DNA of 6,396 nucleotides from Pseudomonadota bacterium (GCA_023392205.1 JAEVZN010000022.1:1-6396); one strand, 5' to 3'. Numbered from the stretch's first letter, positions 1 through 6,002 are shown. Made by a program: numbers and translations. The notes: generated by a model not told the origin, from the sequence alone.

Positions 1-849
1 ACCGAGACCAACACCTTCTCCCCCATCCCGACGTCGCTCGCCAGCTTCAAGGAGAACACCTATTTCCCGCCCGGCCAGCATCCGGCGACCGCGACGCTCT
101 GCACCGGACCGCTTTGGGTCGGCCGCCGCCGCGCGAAGGACGAGGGCTGGACGCTGATCGAGGGCTCGTGCTTCTGGGCGGAGCCGGCAGGCACCGTCGC
201 CAAGGCGGCGTACGAGGCGATGCGCGACGAGATCCTGGGTCAGCTCAAGACGGCCCTGCCGGTCGATGGCGTGGTGCTCGGCCTTCATGGCGCCATGGTC
301 GCCTACGGCTATGACGACTGCGAGGGCGACCTGCTGGAGCGGGTGCGCGCGATGGTCGGACCGACCGTGCCGATCGGCGTCGAGTACGACCCACACAGCC
401 ACCTGACGAGAAAGCGCGTCGCCAACGCGAATGTCAGCATCTGCTTCAAGGAGTTCCCGCACACCGATTTCGTCGAGCGCGCCGAGGAGCTGGTCGACAT
501 CGTCCTGCGCGCCGTGAAGGGCGCGGTGGCCGGCAGTTCGACCGAGGACGCGCTGGCCCGCATCCGGACGACCTTCACCGCCTATCCGTCAGCCCGCGAC
601 GGCCTGCAGGCCCTGCGGGCGGGGGAGATCGACGCCTTTGTTTACGATCGTCCGCTGCTGGCCTGGATCGTCAACCGGGATTTCCGCTCGTCGGTGCAGC
701 TTCTGGAAACGAGCTTCGATCCGCAGAATTATGCTTTCGCGCTGCCGGCCAATTCCCCGCTGCGAAAGCCGCTGAATGTGGCAATTCTGAACGCCACCAA
801 AAGCGGCTGGTGGGACGAAACGCTGTTCCGCTATCTCGGCAGCCGCTAG
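1..849 (+). CDS. Chimeric frame: M81 metallopeptidase N-terminal part joined to solute-binding-protein C-terminal lobe (5' end outside window)
   Basis: The frame is open from base 1 to TAG at 847-849 (282 visible codons). Visible residues 1-174 resemble the N-terminal region of M81/MlrC-type metallopeptidases: an ETNTFSP motif at the start, LHGAMVAYGYDD near residue 94, and a D-P-H (Asp130, His132) followed by FPHTD (His154), the spacing expected for the family's Zn ligands. M81 proteins are usually about 500 residues, so roughly 300 C-terminal residues are missing. From about residue 175 (GAVAGSSTED) to the end the sequence instead resembles the second lobe and C-terminus of a family 3 solute-binding domain: LQALRAGEIDAFVYD, then YAFALPANSPLRKPLN, and RYLGSR before the stop. 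The same fold forms the S2 half of bacterial GluR0-like channels, so the 3' donor could be either type. Neither domain is complete, the binding lobe has no signal peptide, and I expect little or no function. This is probably a pseudogene-like deletion fusion or an assembly join. The domain calls come from recognised motifs, not a database search. Confidence 0.7.
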   Translation, partial: TETNTFSPIPTSLASFKENTYFPPGQHPATATLCTGPLWVGRRRAKDEGWTLIEGSCFWAEPAGTVAKAAYEAMRDEILGQLKTALPVDGVVLGLHGAMVAYGYDDCEGDLLERVRAMVGPTVPIGVEYDPHSHLTRKRVANANVSICFKEFPHTDFVERAEELVDIVLRAVKGAVAGSSTEDALARIRTTFTAYPSARDGLQALRAGEIDAFVYDRPLLAWIVNRDFRSSVQLLETSFDPQNYAFALPANSPLRKPLNVAILNATKSGWWDETLFRYLGSR

Positions 850-877
850 GCGGCTAGACTGGGGGCTCCCTGAGACA

Positions 878-907
878 TTGGCCTGTGCGGCCGGGCAAGG
901 CTATAAC
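878..907 (+). promoter_or_regulatory. Putative sigma70-type promoter of aroG
   Basis: TTGGCC (878-883, four of six consensus bases) and TATAAC (902-907, five of six) are separated by 18 nt, in the gap between the chimeric frame and the DAHP synthase. Transcription would begin near 913-916 and give a leader of about 43 nt that includes the Shine-Dalgarno sequence. The -10 box overlaps the upstream alternative GTG start at 885, which argues for the later start at 957. This is prediction by eye only. Confidence 0.45.
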
Positions 908-908
908 G

Positions 909-921
909 CCGCCATTGGCGG
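909..921 (+). promoter_or_regulatory. 13-bp palindrome at the predicted aroG transcription start
   Basis: CCGCCATTGGCGG is a perfect 6+1+6 inverted repeat lying directly after the predicted -10 box. Its position over the expected start site suits either a repressor operator or a small hairpin at the 5' end of the mRNA. Short G/C palindromes are common in a genome of this composition, so the call is tentative. Confidence 0.25.
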
Positions 922-943
922 TCAGGACTGGATTTTCGGCCGC

Positions 944-948
944 AGGAG
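944..948 (+). promoter_or_regulatory. Shine-Dalgarno sequence fixing the aroG start
   Basis: AGGAG at 944-948 lies 8 nt before ATG 957. This selects ATG 957 over the in-frame GTG 885, which would add 24 residues encoded by the promoter region. Confidence 0.8.
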
Positions 949-956
949 TAACGATC

Positions 957-2342
957 ATGCCCGAACGCTGGACGCCGGAAAGCTGGCGCGCGAAACCCGT
1001 TTTGCAGGTGCCGGAATACCCGGATCAGGCTGCGCTCGCGGCCGTGGAGAAGCAGCTTGCAAGCTTTCCGCCGCTGGTTTTTGCAGGTGAGGCGCGCAAC
1101 CTGAAGAAGCAGCTTGCACGGGTCTGCGCGGGAGAGGCTTTCCTGCTGCAGGGCGGCGATTGCGCCGAGAGCTTTGCCGAGCATGGCCCCAACAACATCC
1201 GCGATTTTTTCCGTGTCTTCCTCCAGATGGCGGTGGTGCTGACGTTTGCCGGCCGTTCGCCGGTCGTCAAGGTCGGCCGCATTGCCGGACAATTCGCCAA
1301 GCCGCGCTCTTCGCCGACCGAGAAGCGAGGCGATGTGGAATTGCCGAGCTATCGCGGCGATATTGTCAACGGCAACGATTTCACCCCCGAAGCGCGTATC
1401 CCCGATCCGCGCCGCCAGATCGAGGCCTATCGCCAGTCGGCGGCGACGCTCAATCTGCTGCGCGCCTTCGCGCATGGCGGCTACGCCAATCTCGCGACCG
1501 TGCATCAATGGATGCTGGGCTTCGTGAAGGACTCGCCGCAGGCCCGCCGTTATCAGGAACTGGCCGACCGTATTTCCGAGGCACTCGGCTTCATGCGTGC
1601 CTGCGGTCTCGATCTTGAGAGCCAGACTGAGTTGCGCACGACCGATCTCTATACCAGTCACGAGGCGCTTCTCCTCGGCTTCGAAGAAGCGATGACCCGC
1701 ATCGATTCGACAAGCGGCGACTGGTATTGCACCTCGGGCCATATGGTGTGGATCGGCGACCGCACACGTCAGCCGGATCACGCGCATGTCGAATATTGCC
1801 GCGGCATCAAGAATCCGATCGGCCTGAAATGCGGTCCATCGCTGAAGCCGGATGAATTGCTGCGGCTGATCGACATCCTCAATCCCGAAAACGAGCCCGG
1901 GCGGCTGACGCTGATCGGCCGCTTCGGCAGCGAAAAGGTCGGCGAGCATCTGCCGGCGCTGATCCGCGCCGTGCAGCGGGAAGGCAGGCAGGTCGTGTGG
2001 TCCTGCGCTCCGATGCACGGCAACACGATCAGCTCCGTGTCAGGCTACAAGACGCGTCCGTTCGATCGCATTCTCAATGAGGTGAAGGACTTTTTCGCCG
2101 TGCATGCGGCGGAAGGGACCTATGCCGGCGGCGTACATCTTGAGATGACCGGACAGAACGTCACCGAATGCACCGGTGGTGCGCGTGCGATCAGCGATGC
2201 CGAGCTCAACGATCGCTATCACACGTTCTGCGATCCGCGGCTAAATGCGGAGCAGTCCATCGACATGGCGTTTCTGGTCGCCGAGCTGCTCAAGAAGGAG
2301 CAGGCCGTGCTTGCGCCCATGCCGCAGGTCGCGGGCCTCTAG
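957..2342 (+). CDS. aroG: 3-deoxy-7-phosphoheptulonate (DAHP) synthase, class II
   Basis: This cytoplasmic enzyme condenses phosphoenolpyruvate and erythrose 4-phosphate to DAHP, the committed first step of the shikimate pathway to the aromatic amino acids. The 461-residue product is full length for the class II (plant/Mycobacterium type) family and opens [14 protein letters not shown]. Visible signatures are GGDCAESF (Cys69), [14 protein letters not shown] (Arg108), TSHEALLL near 233, [12 protein letters not shown] near 261, [10 protein letters not shown] (Lys291), IGRFG (Arg322), CAPMHGNT (His354), [10 protein letters not shown] (Glu396) and FCDPRLN (Asp426). Cys69, His354, Glu396 and Asp426 match the divalent-metal ligands of the M. 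tuberculosis enzyme with consistent offsets; Arg108, Lys291 and Arg322 match its PEP-binding residues. The gene starts at ATG 957 behind a good Shine-Dalgarno sequence and probably has its own promoter. No leader peptide or attenuator rich in aromatic codons is seen. Class II enzymes are named aroG, aroF, aroH or aroA in different genomes, so the symbol is less certain than the function. Confidence 0.96.
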   Translation: MPERWTPESWRAKPVLQVPEYPDQAALAAVEKQLASFPPLVFAGEARNLKKQLARVCAGEAFLLQGGDCAESFAEHGPNNIRDFFRVFLQMAVVLTFAGRSPVVKVGRIAGQFAKPRSSPTEKRGDVELPSYRGDIVNGNDFTPEARIPDPRRQIEAYRQSAATLNLLRAFAHGGYANLATVHQWMLGFVKDSPQARRYQELADRISEALGFMRACGLDLESQTELRTTDLYTSHEALLLGFEEAMTRIDSTSGDWYCTSGHMVWIGDRTRQPDHAHVEYCRGIKNPIGLKCGPSLKPDELLRLIDILNPENEPGRLTLIGRFGSEKVGEHLPALIRAVQREGRQVVWSCAPMHGNTISSVSGYKTRPFDRILNEVKDFFAVHAAEGTYAGGVHLEMTGQNVTECTGGARAISDAELNDRYHTFCDPRLNAEQSIDMAFLVAELLKKEQAVLAPMPQVAGL

Positions 2343-2402
2343 GCTCGCGCATGCGGGGCAAGGCGGTTTGCTCTGTGTTAACGCTGAGCGCAGCTCGCTC
2401 TG

Positions 2403-2429
2403 GCGCGCCTTCTCGCGCGGTAATGTTTT
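2403..2429 (+). terminator. Weak intrinsic-terminator-like hairpin after aroG
   Basis: GCGCG (2403-2407) pairs with CGCGC (2414-2418) across a 6-nt loop. GGTAATGTTTT follows, so there is only a four-T run eight bases past the stem. It lies 60 nt downstream of the aroG stop. The stem is short and the T tract poor, so termination could equally be Rho-dependent. Confidence 0.25.
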
Positions 2430-2437
2430 GAAAGCAG

Positions 2438-2448
2438 TTTGAGTCAAA
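2438..2448. promoter_or_regulatory. AT-rich palindrome, possible operator upstream of dgkA
   Basis: TTTGA-g-TCAAA is a perfect 5+1+5 inverted repeat in the only clearly AT-rich patch of the aroG-dgkA gap. It resembles part of a FNR/FixK-type half-site pair (TTGA and TCAA), but the one-base spacing is too short for that family. No convincing -35/-10 pair could be assigned beside it. Confidence 0.2.
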
Positions 2449-2548
2449 TTGGTCTCATCAAACGGCGGCGATATGGCCAGAAAGGCCGACGTCACCGACA
2501 TGCCAGGGGGGCATTACGTGGCCAACAGACAAAAGCGGGTCACGGCAG

Positions 2549-2593
2549 CATTTGCGATCGCGGGCGTGCAGGTCACGCGCGCGATCGCGAATG
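2549..2593. repeat. Long imperfect inverted repeat (20-bp stem, 5-nt loop)
   Basis: Bases 2549-2568 pair with 2574-2593 around the loop CAGGT. The stem has 18 Watson-Crick pairs, one T-G pair (2553/2589) and one G-G mismatch (2563/2579). Both arms contain the octamer GCGATCGC (2554-2561 and 2581-2588), itself a palindrome. No T tract follows on either strand, so it is not a standard intrinsic terminator. It could be a structured leader of the dgkA transcript, an mRNA-stabilising or processing hairpin, part of a small RNA, or a dispersed genomic element. Confidence 0.6.
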
Positions 2594-2691
2594 ACCGCAA
2601 CACGGCTTGCGGAAGAGACGGCGCGCGACCCCAACCAGTCTGCGTATCGCGCCGGTAAACTCACCCGCCTATCTGGACAAAGCGCCCGCTT

Positions 2692-3051
2692 GTGCGACGG
2701 ATCATCCGAGCAACCATCAACACCTTGAATGGTCTTCGCGCGGCCGCAGCAACAGAAGCGGCGTTCCGCCAGGAACTGATCGTGCTCGCGCTGGCTGTGC
2801 CGCTGGCGTTTGTGATTGCATCGGACAGATGGACCTTTGTTCTGCTTGTTGGCGTGGTACTGGCCCTGCTGATTGTCGAGTTGCTCAACACGGCCATCGA
2901 AAAGCTCGCCGATCGTGTCACGCTGGAGCAGGATCCGCTCATCGGCCGCGTCAAGGATCTGGGCTCGGCTGCTGTGGGCGTCACGCTGCTGCTGGCGGGC
3001 CTTGTATGGCTGGTGGCCCTGTGGGACCGCGCAGTCGCCTTCCTGTCCTGA
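2692..3051 (+). CDS. dgkA: Diacylglycerol kinase (DgkA, prokaryotic membrane type)
   Basis: This small inner-membrane kinase phosphorylates diacylglycerol with ATP to phosphatidic acid, returning diacylglycerol released by membrane-lipid turnover to phospholipid synthesis. The 119-residue product matches the usual length of about 120. Visible features: an amphipathic N-terminus with NGLRAAAATEAAFRQE (Glu22), a first membrane segment near 28-43, a second near 47-64 leading into VELLNTAIEKLADR (Glu63, Asn66, Glu70), the GRVKDLGSAAV loop (Lys88, Asp89), and a third membrane segment near 92-111. Those residues correspond to E28, E69, N72, E76, K94 and D95 of the E. coli enzyme. The start is GTG 2692, the only start codon between the preceding in-frame stop (2656-2658) and the conserved region. 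No clear Shine-Dalgarno sequence precedes it, so initiation may be weak. nadE follows after 32 nt on the same strand, suggesting co-transcription. Confidence 0.94.
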   Translation: MRRIIRATINTLNGLRAAAATEAAFRQELIVLALAVPLAFVIASDRWTFVLLVGVVLALLIVELLNTAIEKLADRVTLEQDPLIGRVKDLGSAAVGVTLLLAGLVWLVALWDRAVAFLS

Positions 3052-3065
3052 CCGCATTGCGGGAC

Positions 3066-3080
3066 GCGCGCCCTCCGCGC
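3066..3080 (+). promoter_or_regulatory. Small GC hairpin just before the nadE start
   Basis: GCGCG (3066-3070) pairs with CGCGC (3076-3080) across the loop CCCTC, ending 3 nt before ATG 3084. No AGGAG-like sequence lies in the 32-nt dgkA-nadE gap; the closest is GGGA near 3061. The stem may shield the ribosome entry site, making nadE translation depend on ribosomes arriving from dgkA. The stem is short and GC-rich sequence makes such pairs easily, so this is tentative. Confidence 0.25.
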
Positions 3081-3083
3081 TAG

Positions 3084-4829
3084 ATGATGGCCATGAACGC
3101 ACGTCCCGTCGATACGCTTTCCATCGCAATGGCGCAGCTCAACCCGGTTGTCGGCGATGTCGCCGGCAATGCGGACAAGGTGCGCGCCGCGCGCAAAGCT
3201 GCGCCCGACGCCGACCTGATCCTGTTCCCGGAATTGTTCATTGCCGGATACCCGCCGGAAGATCTTGTGCTCAAGCCGGCTTTCCAGGCGGCCTGCCGCA
3301 GCGCTGTCGAGGATCTTGCGCGTGAGACCGGGCAGGGCGGTCCGGCGGTGATTGTCGGGACGCCCTGGGCCGAGGGGGGCAAGCTCTACAATGCGGTGGC
3401 ATTGCTCGATGGCGGGCGGATCTCGGCATTGCGCTTCAAGGTGGATTTGCCGAATTACGGGGTGTTTGACGAGAAGCGCGTCTTCGCGGTCGGTCCGATG
3501 CCCGGTCCTGTGAATTTTCGCGGCGTGCGCATCGGCATCCCGGTCTGTGAGGATATCTGGGGGCCCGAGCCGGTCGAATGCATTGCCGAAACCGGTGGCG
3601 AAATCCTGCTGGTGCCGAACGGATCGCCCTATCGGCGCGGGGTCGTGGACCAGCGGCTTTCGGTTGCGGTGGCCCGCGTCACCGAGACCGGCTTGCCGCT
3701 GATGTATGTCAATCAGGTCGGCGGTCAGGACGAACTGGTGTTCGAAGGTGCGTCTTTCGTGCTCAATGGCGATGCGTCATTGGCGGTGCAGCTTCCGGGC
3801 TTTTCCGAATGCGTCGTCACAACGCAATGGTCGCGGACGGCGGACGGCTGGGTCTGCAGTGAGGGGCCACGTTCCGCGCTGCTTGAGAGCGGGGAGGCCG
3901 ACTACAGCGCCTGCGTTCTGGGGCTTCGCGACTACGTTAACAAGAACGGATTTCCCGGTGTGGTCTTTGGCCTGTCAGGTGGGGTGGATTCGGCCCTGTG
4001 TGCGGCCATGTCGGTCGATGCAATGGGGGCCGACCGCGTGCGTAGTGTCATGCTGCCCTACAAATTCACCTCGCAGGAATCGCTGGACGATGCGGCCGCA
4101 GCAGCGAAAGCGCTCGGCATTCGCTACGATATCCTGCCGATCGCGCCCAGTATCGATGGCTTCGATACAGTTTTGCAGCCGCTCTTTTCCGGATTGCCGC
4201 GGGACGTCACGGAAGAAAACCTTCAGGCGCGCGCGCGCGGCACGCTGGTGATGGCCATCTCCAACAAGTTCGGCCTGATGGTCGTCACTACGGGCAACAA
4301 ATCGGAAATGTCTGTCGGCTACGCGACGCTGTATGGCGACTTGAATGGCGGCTTCAATCCGCTCAAGGATCTGTACAAGAGCGAAGTGTACCGGCTGTCG
4401 CGGCTGCGCAATCGCTGGAAGCCGGATTTCGCATTGGGACCCGACGGTGTCGTGGTCCCCGAAAATATCATCACCCGGCCGCCGACCGCCGAATTGCGCG
4501 AGAACCAGACCGATCAGGATTCGCTGCCACCCTATGACGTGCTGGACGCCATCCTCGAACGGCTGGTGGAGCGCGAAGAGCCAGCCGCCGCCATTGCCGC
4601 AGCCGGGTTCGACCTCGAAACCGTCCTGAAGGTCGAGCGCATGCTCAACATTGCCGAATACAAGAGGCGGCAGGCCGCGCCCGGCGTGAAGGTGACCCTG
4701 CGCAATTTCGGCCGCGACCGCCGCTATCCGATCACCAACAAGTTCCGTGATCCGGGCACGCCGCTACCGGTACCGGACGCTTCGCTGGTCAACGGCGTCC
4801 CGGCCAGGTCCGATTCGATCGATGTCTGA
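3084..4829 (+). CDS. nadE: Glutamine-dependent NAD+ synthetase
   Basis: This cytoplasmic two-domain enzyme makes NAD+ from nicotinic acid adenine dinucleotide and ATP, using ammonia released from glutamine; it is the final step of NAD biosynthesis. The 581-residue product starts MMAMNARP. Residues 12 to about 260 form a nitrilase-type glutaminase domain with the catalytic triad Glu50 (FPELFIAGYPPEDL), Lys119 (RFKVDLPNYGVFDEK) and Cys155 (GIPVCEDIWGPE). Residues about 275-560 form the synthetase domain: the PPi-binding loop SGGVDS (298-303), TTGNKSE (403-409), the YATLYGD segment (413-419), and TRPPTAELRENQTDQDSLP (464-482). The length suits the compact proteobacterial form and all key residues are present. 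Three in-frame ATGs (3084, 3087, 3093) could serve as start; all precede the conserved AMAQLNPVVGD, so the choice changes at most three residues. It probably shares a transcript with dgkA. Its TGA directly abuts the stop of the opposing gene. Confidence 0.96.
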   Translation: MMAMNARPVDTLSIAMAQLNPVVGDVAGNADKVRAARKAAPDADLILFPELFIAGYPPEDLVLKPAFQAACRSAVEDLARETGQGGPAVIVGTPWAEGGKLYNAVALLDGGRISALRFKVDLPNYGVFDEKRVFAVGPMPGPVNFRGVRIGIPVCEDIWGPEPVECIAETGGEILLVPNGSPYRRGVVDQRLSVAVARVTETGLPLMYVNQVGGQDELVFEGASFVLNGDASLAVQLPGFSECVVTTQWSRTADGWVCSEGPRSALLESGEADYSACVLGLRDYVNKNGFPGVVFGLSGGVDSALCAAMSVDAMGADRVRSVMLPYKFTSQESLDDAAAAAKALGIRYDILPIAPSIDGFDTVLQPLFSGLPRDVTEENLQARARGTLVMAISNKFGLMVVTTGNKSEMSVGYATLYGDLNGGFNPLKDLYKSEVYRLSRLRNRWKPDFALGPDGVVVPENIITRPPTAELRENQTDQDSLPPYDVLDAILERLVEREEPAAAIAAAGFDLETVLKVERMLNIAEYKRRQAAPGVKVTLRNFGRDRRYPITNKFRDPGTPLPVPDASLVNGVPARSDSIDV

Positions 4830-4840
4830 TTATTCGGACA
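4823..4840. terminator. Hairpin across the convergent nadE / DUF2865 stop codons
   Basis: TGTCTGA (4823-4829) pairs with TCGGACA (4834-4840) around the loop TTAT: seven pairs on the plus strand, one of them T-G. The stem contains the nadE TGA, and the loop begins with the bases that form the opposing TAA. Neither strand has a proper T run afterwards (plus strand GGAATTTCGG). On the minus strand the T-G pair becomes a C-A mismatch, so the structure favours plus-strand RNA. There is no space between the genes for a separate terminator, so a weak shared one is plausible. Confidence 0.3.
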
Positions 4841-5915
4841 GGAATTTCGGACCGACAGACCGGACCGGCCGCTTTGGTGCATCAGGATCGGCCGGGACTT
4901 CGGCAGCGGCCGGCTCGGGATTTGCACCGGGTTGTCCGCTCCGCTGCGGCACGACCGGCCGCCCCTTGGCATCGCGTGGCGCCGACATTTGCCGGGCGCG
5001 CTCTTCCGTCACCAGAATATCGCCGCGCTGGATTGCGGATTGAACGGCGGGATCGTCCTTCACCGCAGTCGCCCAGCTTTCGCCAGCTGCCTTGCACTGA
5101 CAGGAATTGTTCCATTCCGTGCGATATTTGAACGCGTTCGGCATTTCGGTGTAGAGGCGCCCCCCTGTGGATACAGCCTGACGCATGTCCTCACCCGGAT
5201 TGCGGTGTGAGAATAGGACAACTTCGGCGGCAGGACACATGCGCTGGCAGGTCATCTCGTCGTCGTGGAAACGCTCCGGCGAGGTGGAGAATGAAATCGG
5301 GAAGAAATAGCCGTCACAGGTCCGCACACACACCGTCCGGTAGCCACCGCCCGGAATGCCTGTGTCCTGCTCCGGAGCGACGATGGAGCCCGGTCCCCCG
5401 AACAATTGTTCGAAGAAGTTGCGCGGCTGCGCCGCGGCCTGCCGGTATTGCGGTCCGCAATCGTTCTGGGACAGCGCGGTCAGGATCGCCCGGCGTTGAT
5501 TATCGCGCTCGTAGCTCGCGCCCGCGCCCTGCAGGCGCTGCAAATCGCCCTGCGAGCGGGCAAGGTTGGCACGCAGATTCTGGATCTGATTGTTGAGGGC
5601 GCCGCATTGCTCCGACCGCTGCCCACCGAACATCTGGAAGAAACCCATCGCGTCGCAGCCCTGACGGCGCGCCTGCGAGCTCAGGCGGTCGAGATCGGCC
5701 TGCTGGCGGCCCATGGTCTCTTCCAGGCGACGGGCCTGATCGACGCGCGAGGGATCGCCGCCGGACCGGTCGATCATGCCGAGCTGCGTTTCCAGCCGCT
5801 GACACACCTGATCGCGCGCACTGAGGGTGGCGCCGGGCGGCGGGTATGATTGTGCGGAGGCCTGGCTGGCGAAGGCCAAAAAGAGGGCAAGGCTGCAAAG
5901 GCGCGCTGGTCTCAT
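4830..5915 (-). CDS. Secreted cysteine-rich DUF2865 family protein, function unknown
   Basis: The 361-residue product begins with a typical Sec signal peptide: MRPAR, a hydrophobic core LCSLALFLAFA, then ASQASA with predicted cleavage after Ala21. The mature protein should be periplasmic. Residues about 35-150 are rich in Gln, Arg and Leu with heptad-like spacing and likely form a coiled coil. The recognisable core is about 190-276: GYRTVCVRTCDGYFFPISFS, ERFHDDEMTCQRMCP, a HRNPGED segment, an ALPTAF-like MPNAFKYRTE and CQC, the pattern I associate with DUF2865 of Rhizobiales. The mature chain has ten cysteines (38, 87, 104, 153, 196, 200, 223, 227, 272, 274), consistent with several disulfides. 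The C-terminal 50 residues are Pro/Ala/Arg-rich and probably disordered. ATG 5915 was chosen over the in-frame ATG 5999 because it has AGGA seven bases upstream and begins the signal peptide directly. Biochemical role is unknown. Confidence 0.85.
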   Translation of the reverse strand: MRPARLCSLALFLAFASQASAQSYPPPGATLSARDQVCQRLETQLGMIDRSGGDPSRVDQARRLEETMGRQQADLDRLSSQARRQGCDAMGFFQMFGGQRSEQCGALNNQIQNLRANLARSQGDLQRLQGAGASYERDNQRRAILTALSQNDCGPQYRQAAAQPRNFFEQLFGGPGSIVAPEQDTGIPGGGYRTVCVRTCDGYFFPISFSTSPERFHDDEMTCQRMCPAAEVVLFSHRNPGEDMRQAVSTGGRLYTEMPNAFKYRTEWNNSCQCKAAGESWATAVKDDPAVQSAIQRGDILVTEERARQMSAPRDAKGRPVVPQRSGQPGANPEPAAAEVPADPDAPKRPVRSVGPKFLSE

Positions 5916-5922
5916 AAGATTG

Positions 5923-5926
5923 TCCT
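5923..5926 (-). promoter_or_regulatory. Shine-Dalgarno sequence fixing the DUF2865 gene start
   Basis: On the minus strand AGGA lies 7 nt before ATG 5915. The longer frame from ATG 5999 would place 28 non-hydrophobic residues ahead of the signal peptide, so the short form is preferred. Confidence 0.7.
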
Positions 5927-5970
5927 GCGGAACACGCCCCGATGTCTGCCCAAGGATTGAGGCGCGGGGA

Positions 5971-5999
5971 TGGTTATCAAACCGCAAAGCCGTGTGCAA
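5971..5999 (-). promoter_or_regulatory. Weak promoter candidate for the DUF2865 gene
   Basis: In the 102-nt gap between the two minus-strand genes, TTGCAC (5999-5994 read on the minus strand) is followed by TTGATAACCA (5980-5971). Using GATAAC as -10 gives a 15-nt spacer; using TAACCA gives 17 nt but a poor hexamer. Neither is strong, but this is the best -35/-10 pair I see before the gene, and the gap is large enough for a separate promoter. Confidence 0.2.
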
Positions 6000-6002
6000 A
6001 CC

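Larger units (their letters stand above)
2343..2691. other. aroG-dgkA intergenic region without a convincing gene
   Basis: This gap of about 350 nt holds a weak GC hairpin after aroG (2403-2418), an AT-rich patch near 2421-2462 with a TTTGA-g-TCAAA palindrome, and a strong 45-nt hairpin (2549-2593). One frame is open from TTG 2449 to TAA 2656-2658, 69 codons. An internal GTG at 2518 is preceded by AGGGGGG six bases upstream and would give a 46-residue peptide. The peptide resembles nothing I know, and the long hairpin occupies the middle of it, so I do not call it a gene. It is in the same frame as dgkA, separated by its stop and 33 nt, so it could be a leader ORF or a decayed gene. Confidence 0.5.

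Noticed and set aside
1..849. Composition break at the fusion junction as proof of transfer
   Set aside because: Lines I counted on either side (about 60-72% G+C) vary as much within each half as between them, so base content does not separate the two parts.
841..855. AGCCGC-TAG-GCGGCT inverted repeat over the stop of the chimeric frame, as a terminator
   Set aside because: The 6-bp stem with a 3-nt loop is followed by AGACTGGGGG rather than a T run, and short GC stems are frequent here.
885..956. Upstream GTG start for aroG adding 24 residues
   Set aside because: It overlaps the predicted -10 box and lacks a Shine-Dalgarno sequence, whereas ATG 957 has AGGAG at ideal distance and gives the family's usual N-terminus.
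846..2018. 390-codon open frame on the minus strand
   Set aside because: It lies entirely antisense to aroG, has no recognisable domain, and is the kind of open frame that GC-rich codon bias produces opposite a real gene.
2554..2588. GCGATCGC octamers as HIP1 elements
   Set aside because: HIP1 is a highly repeated motif of cyanobacterial genomes. Nothing else here is cyanobacterial, and the two copies are explained as the two arms of one hairpin.
2458..3129. 223-codon open frame on the minus strand
   Set aside because: It is antisense to dgkA and the nadE start, with Arg/Ser/Cys-rich low-complexity translation and no known motif.
5916..5999. N-terminal extension of the DUF2865 protein to ATG 5999
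   Set aside because: It would bury the signal peptide behind 28 polar residues, and ATG 5915 has its own Shine-Dalgarno sequence.
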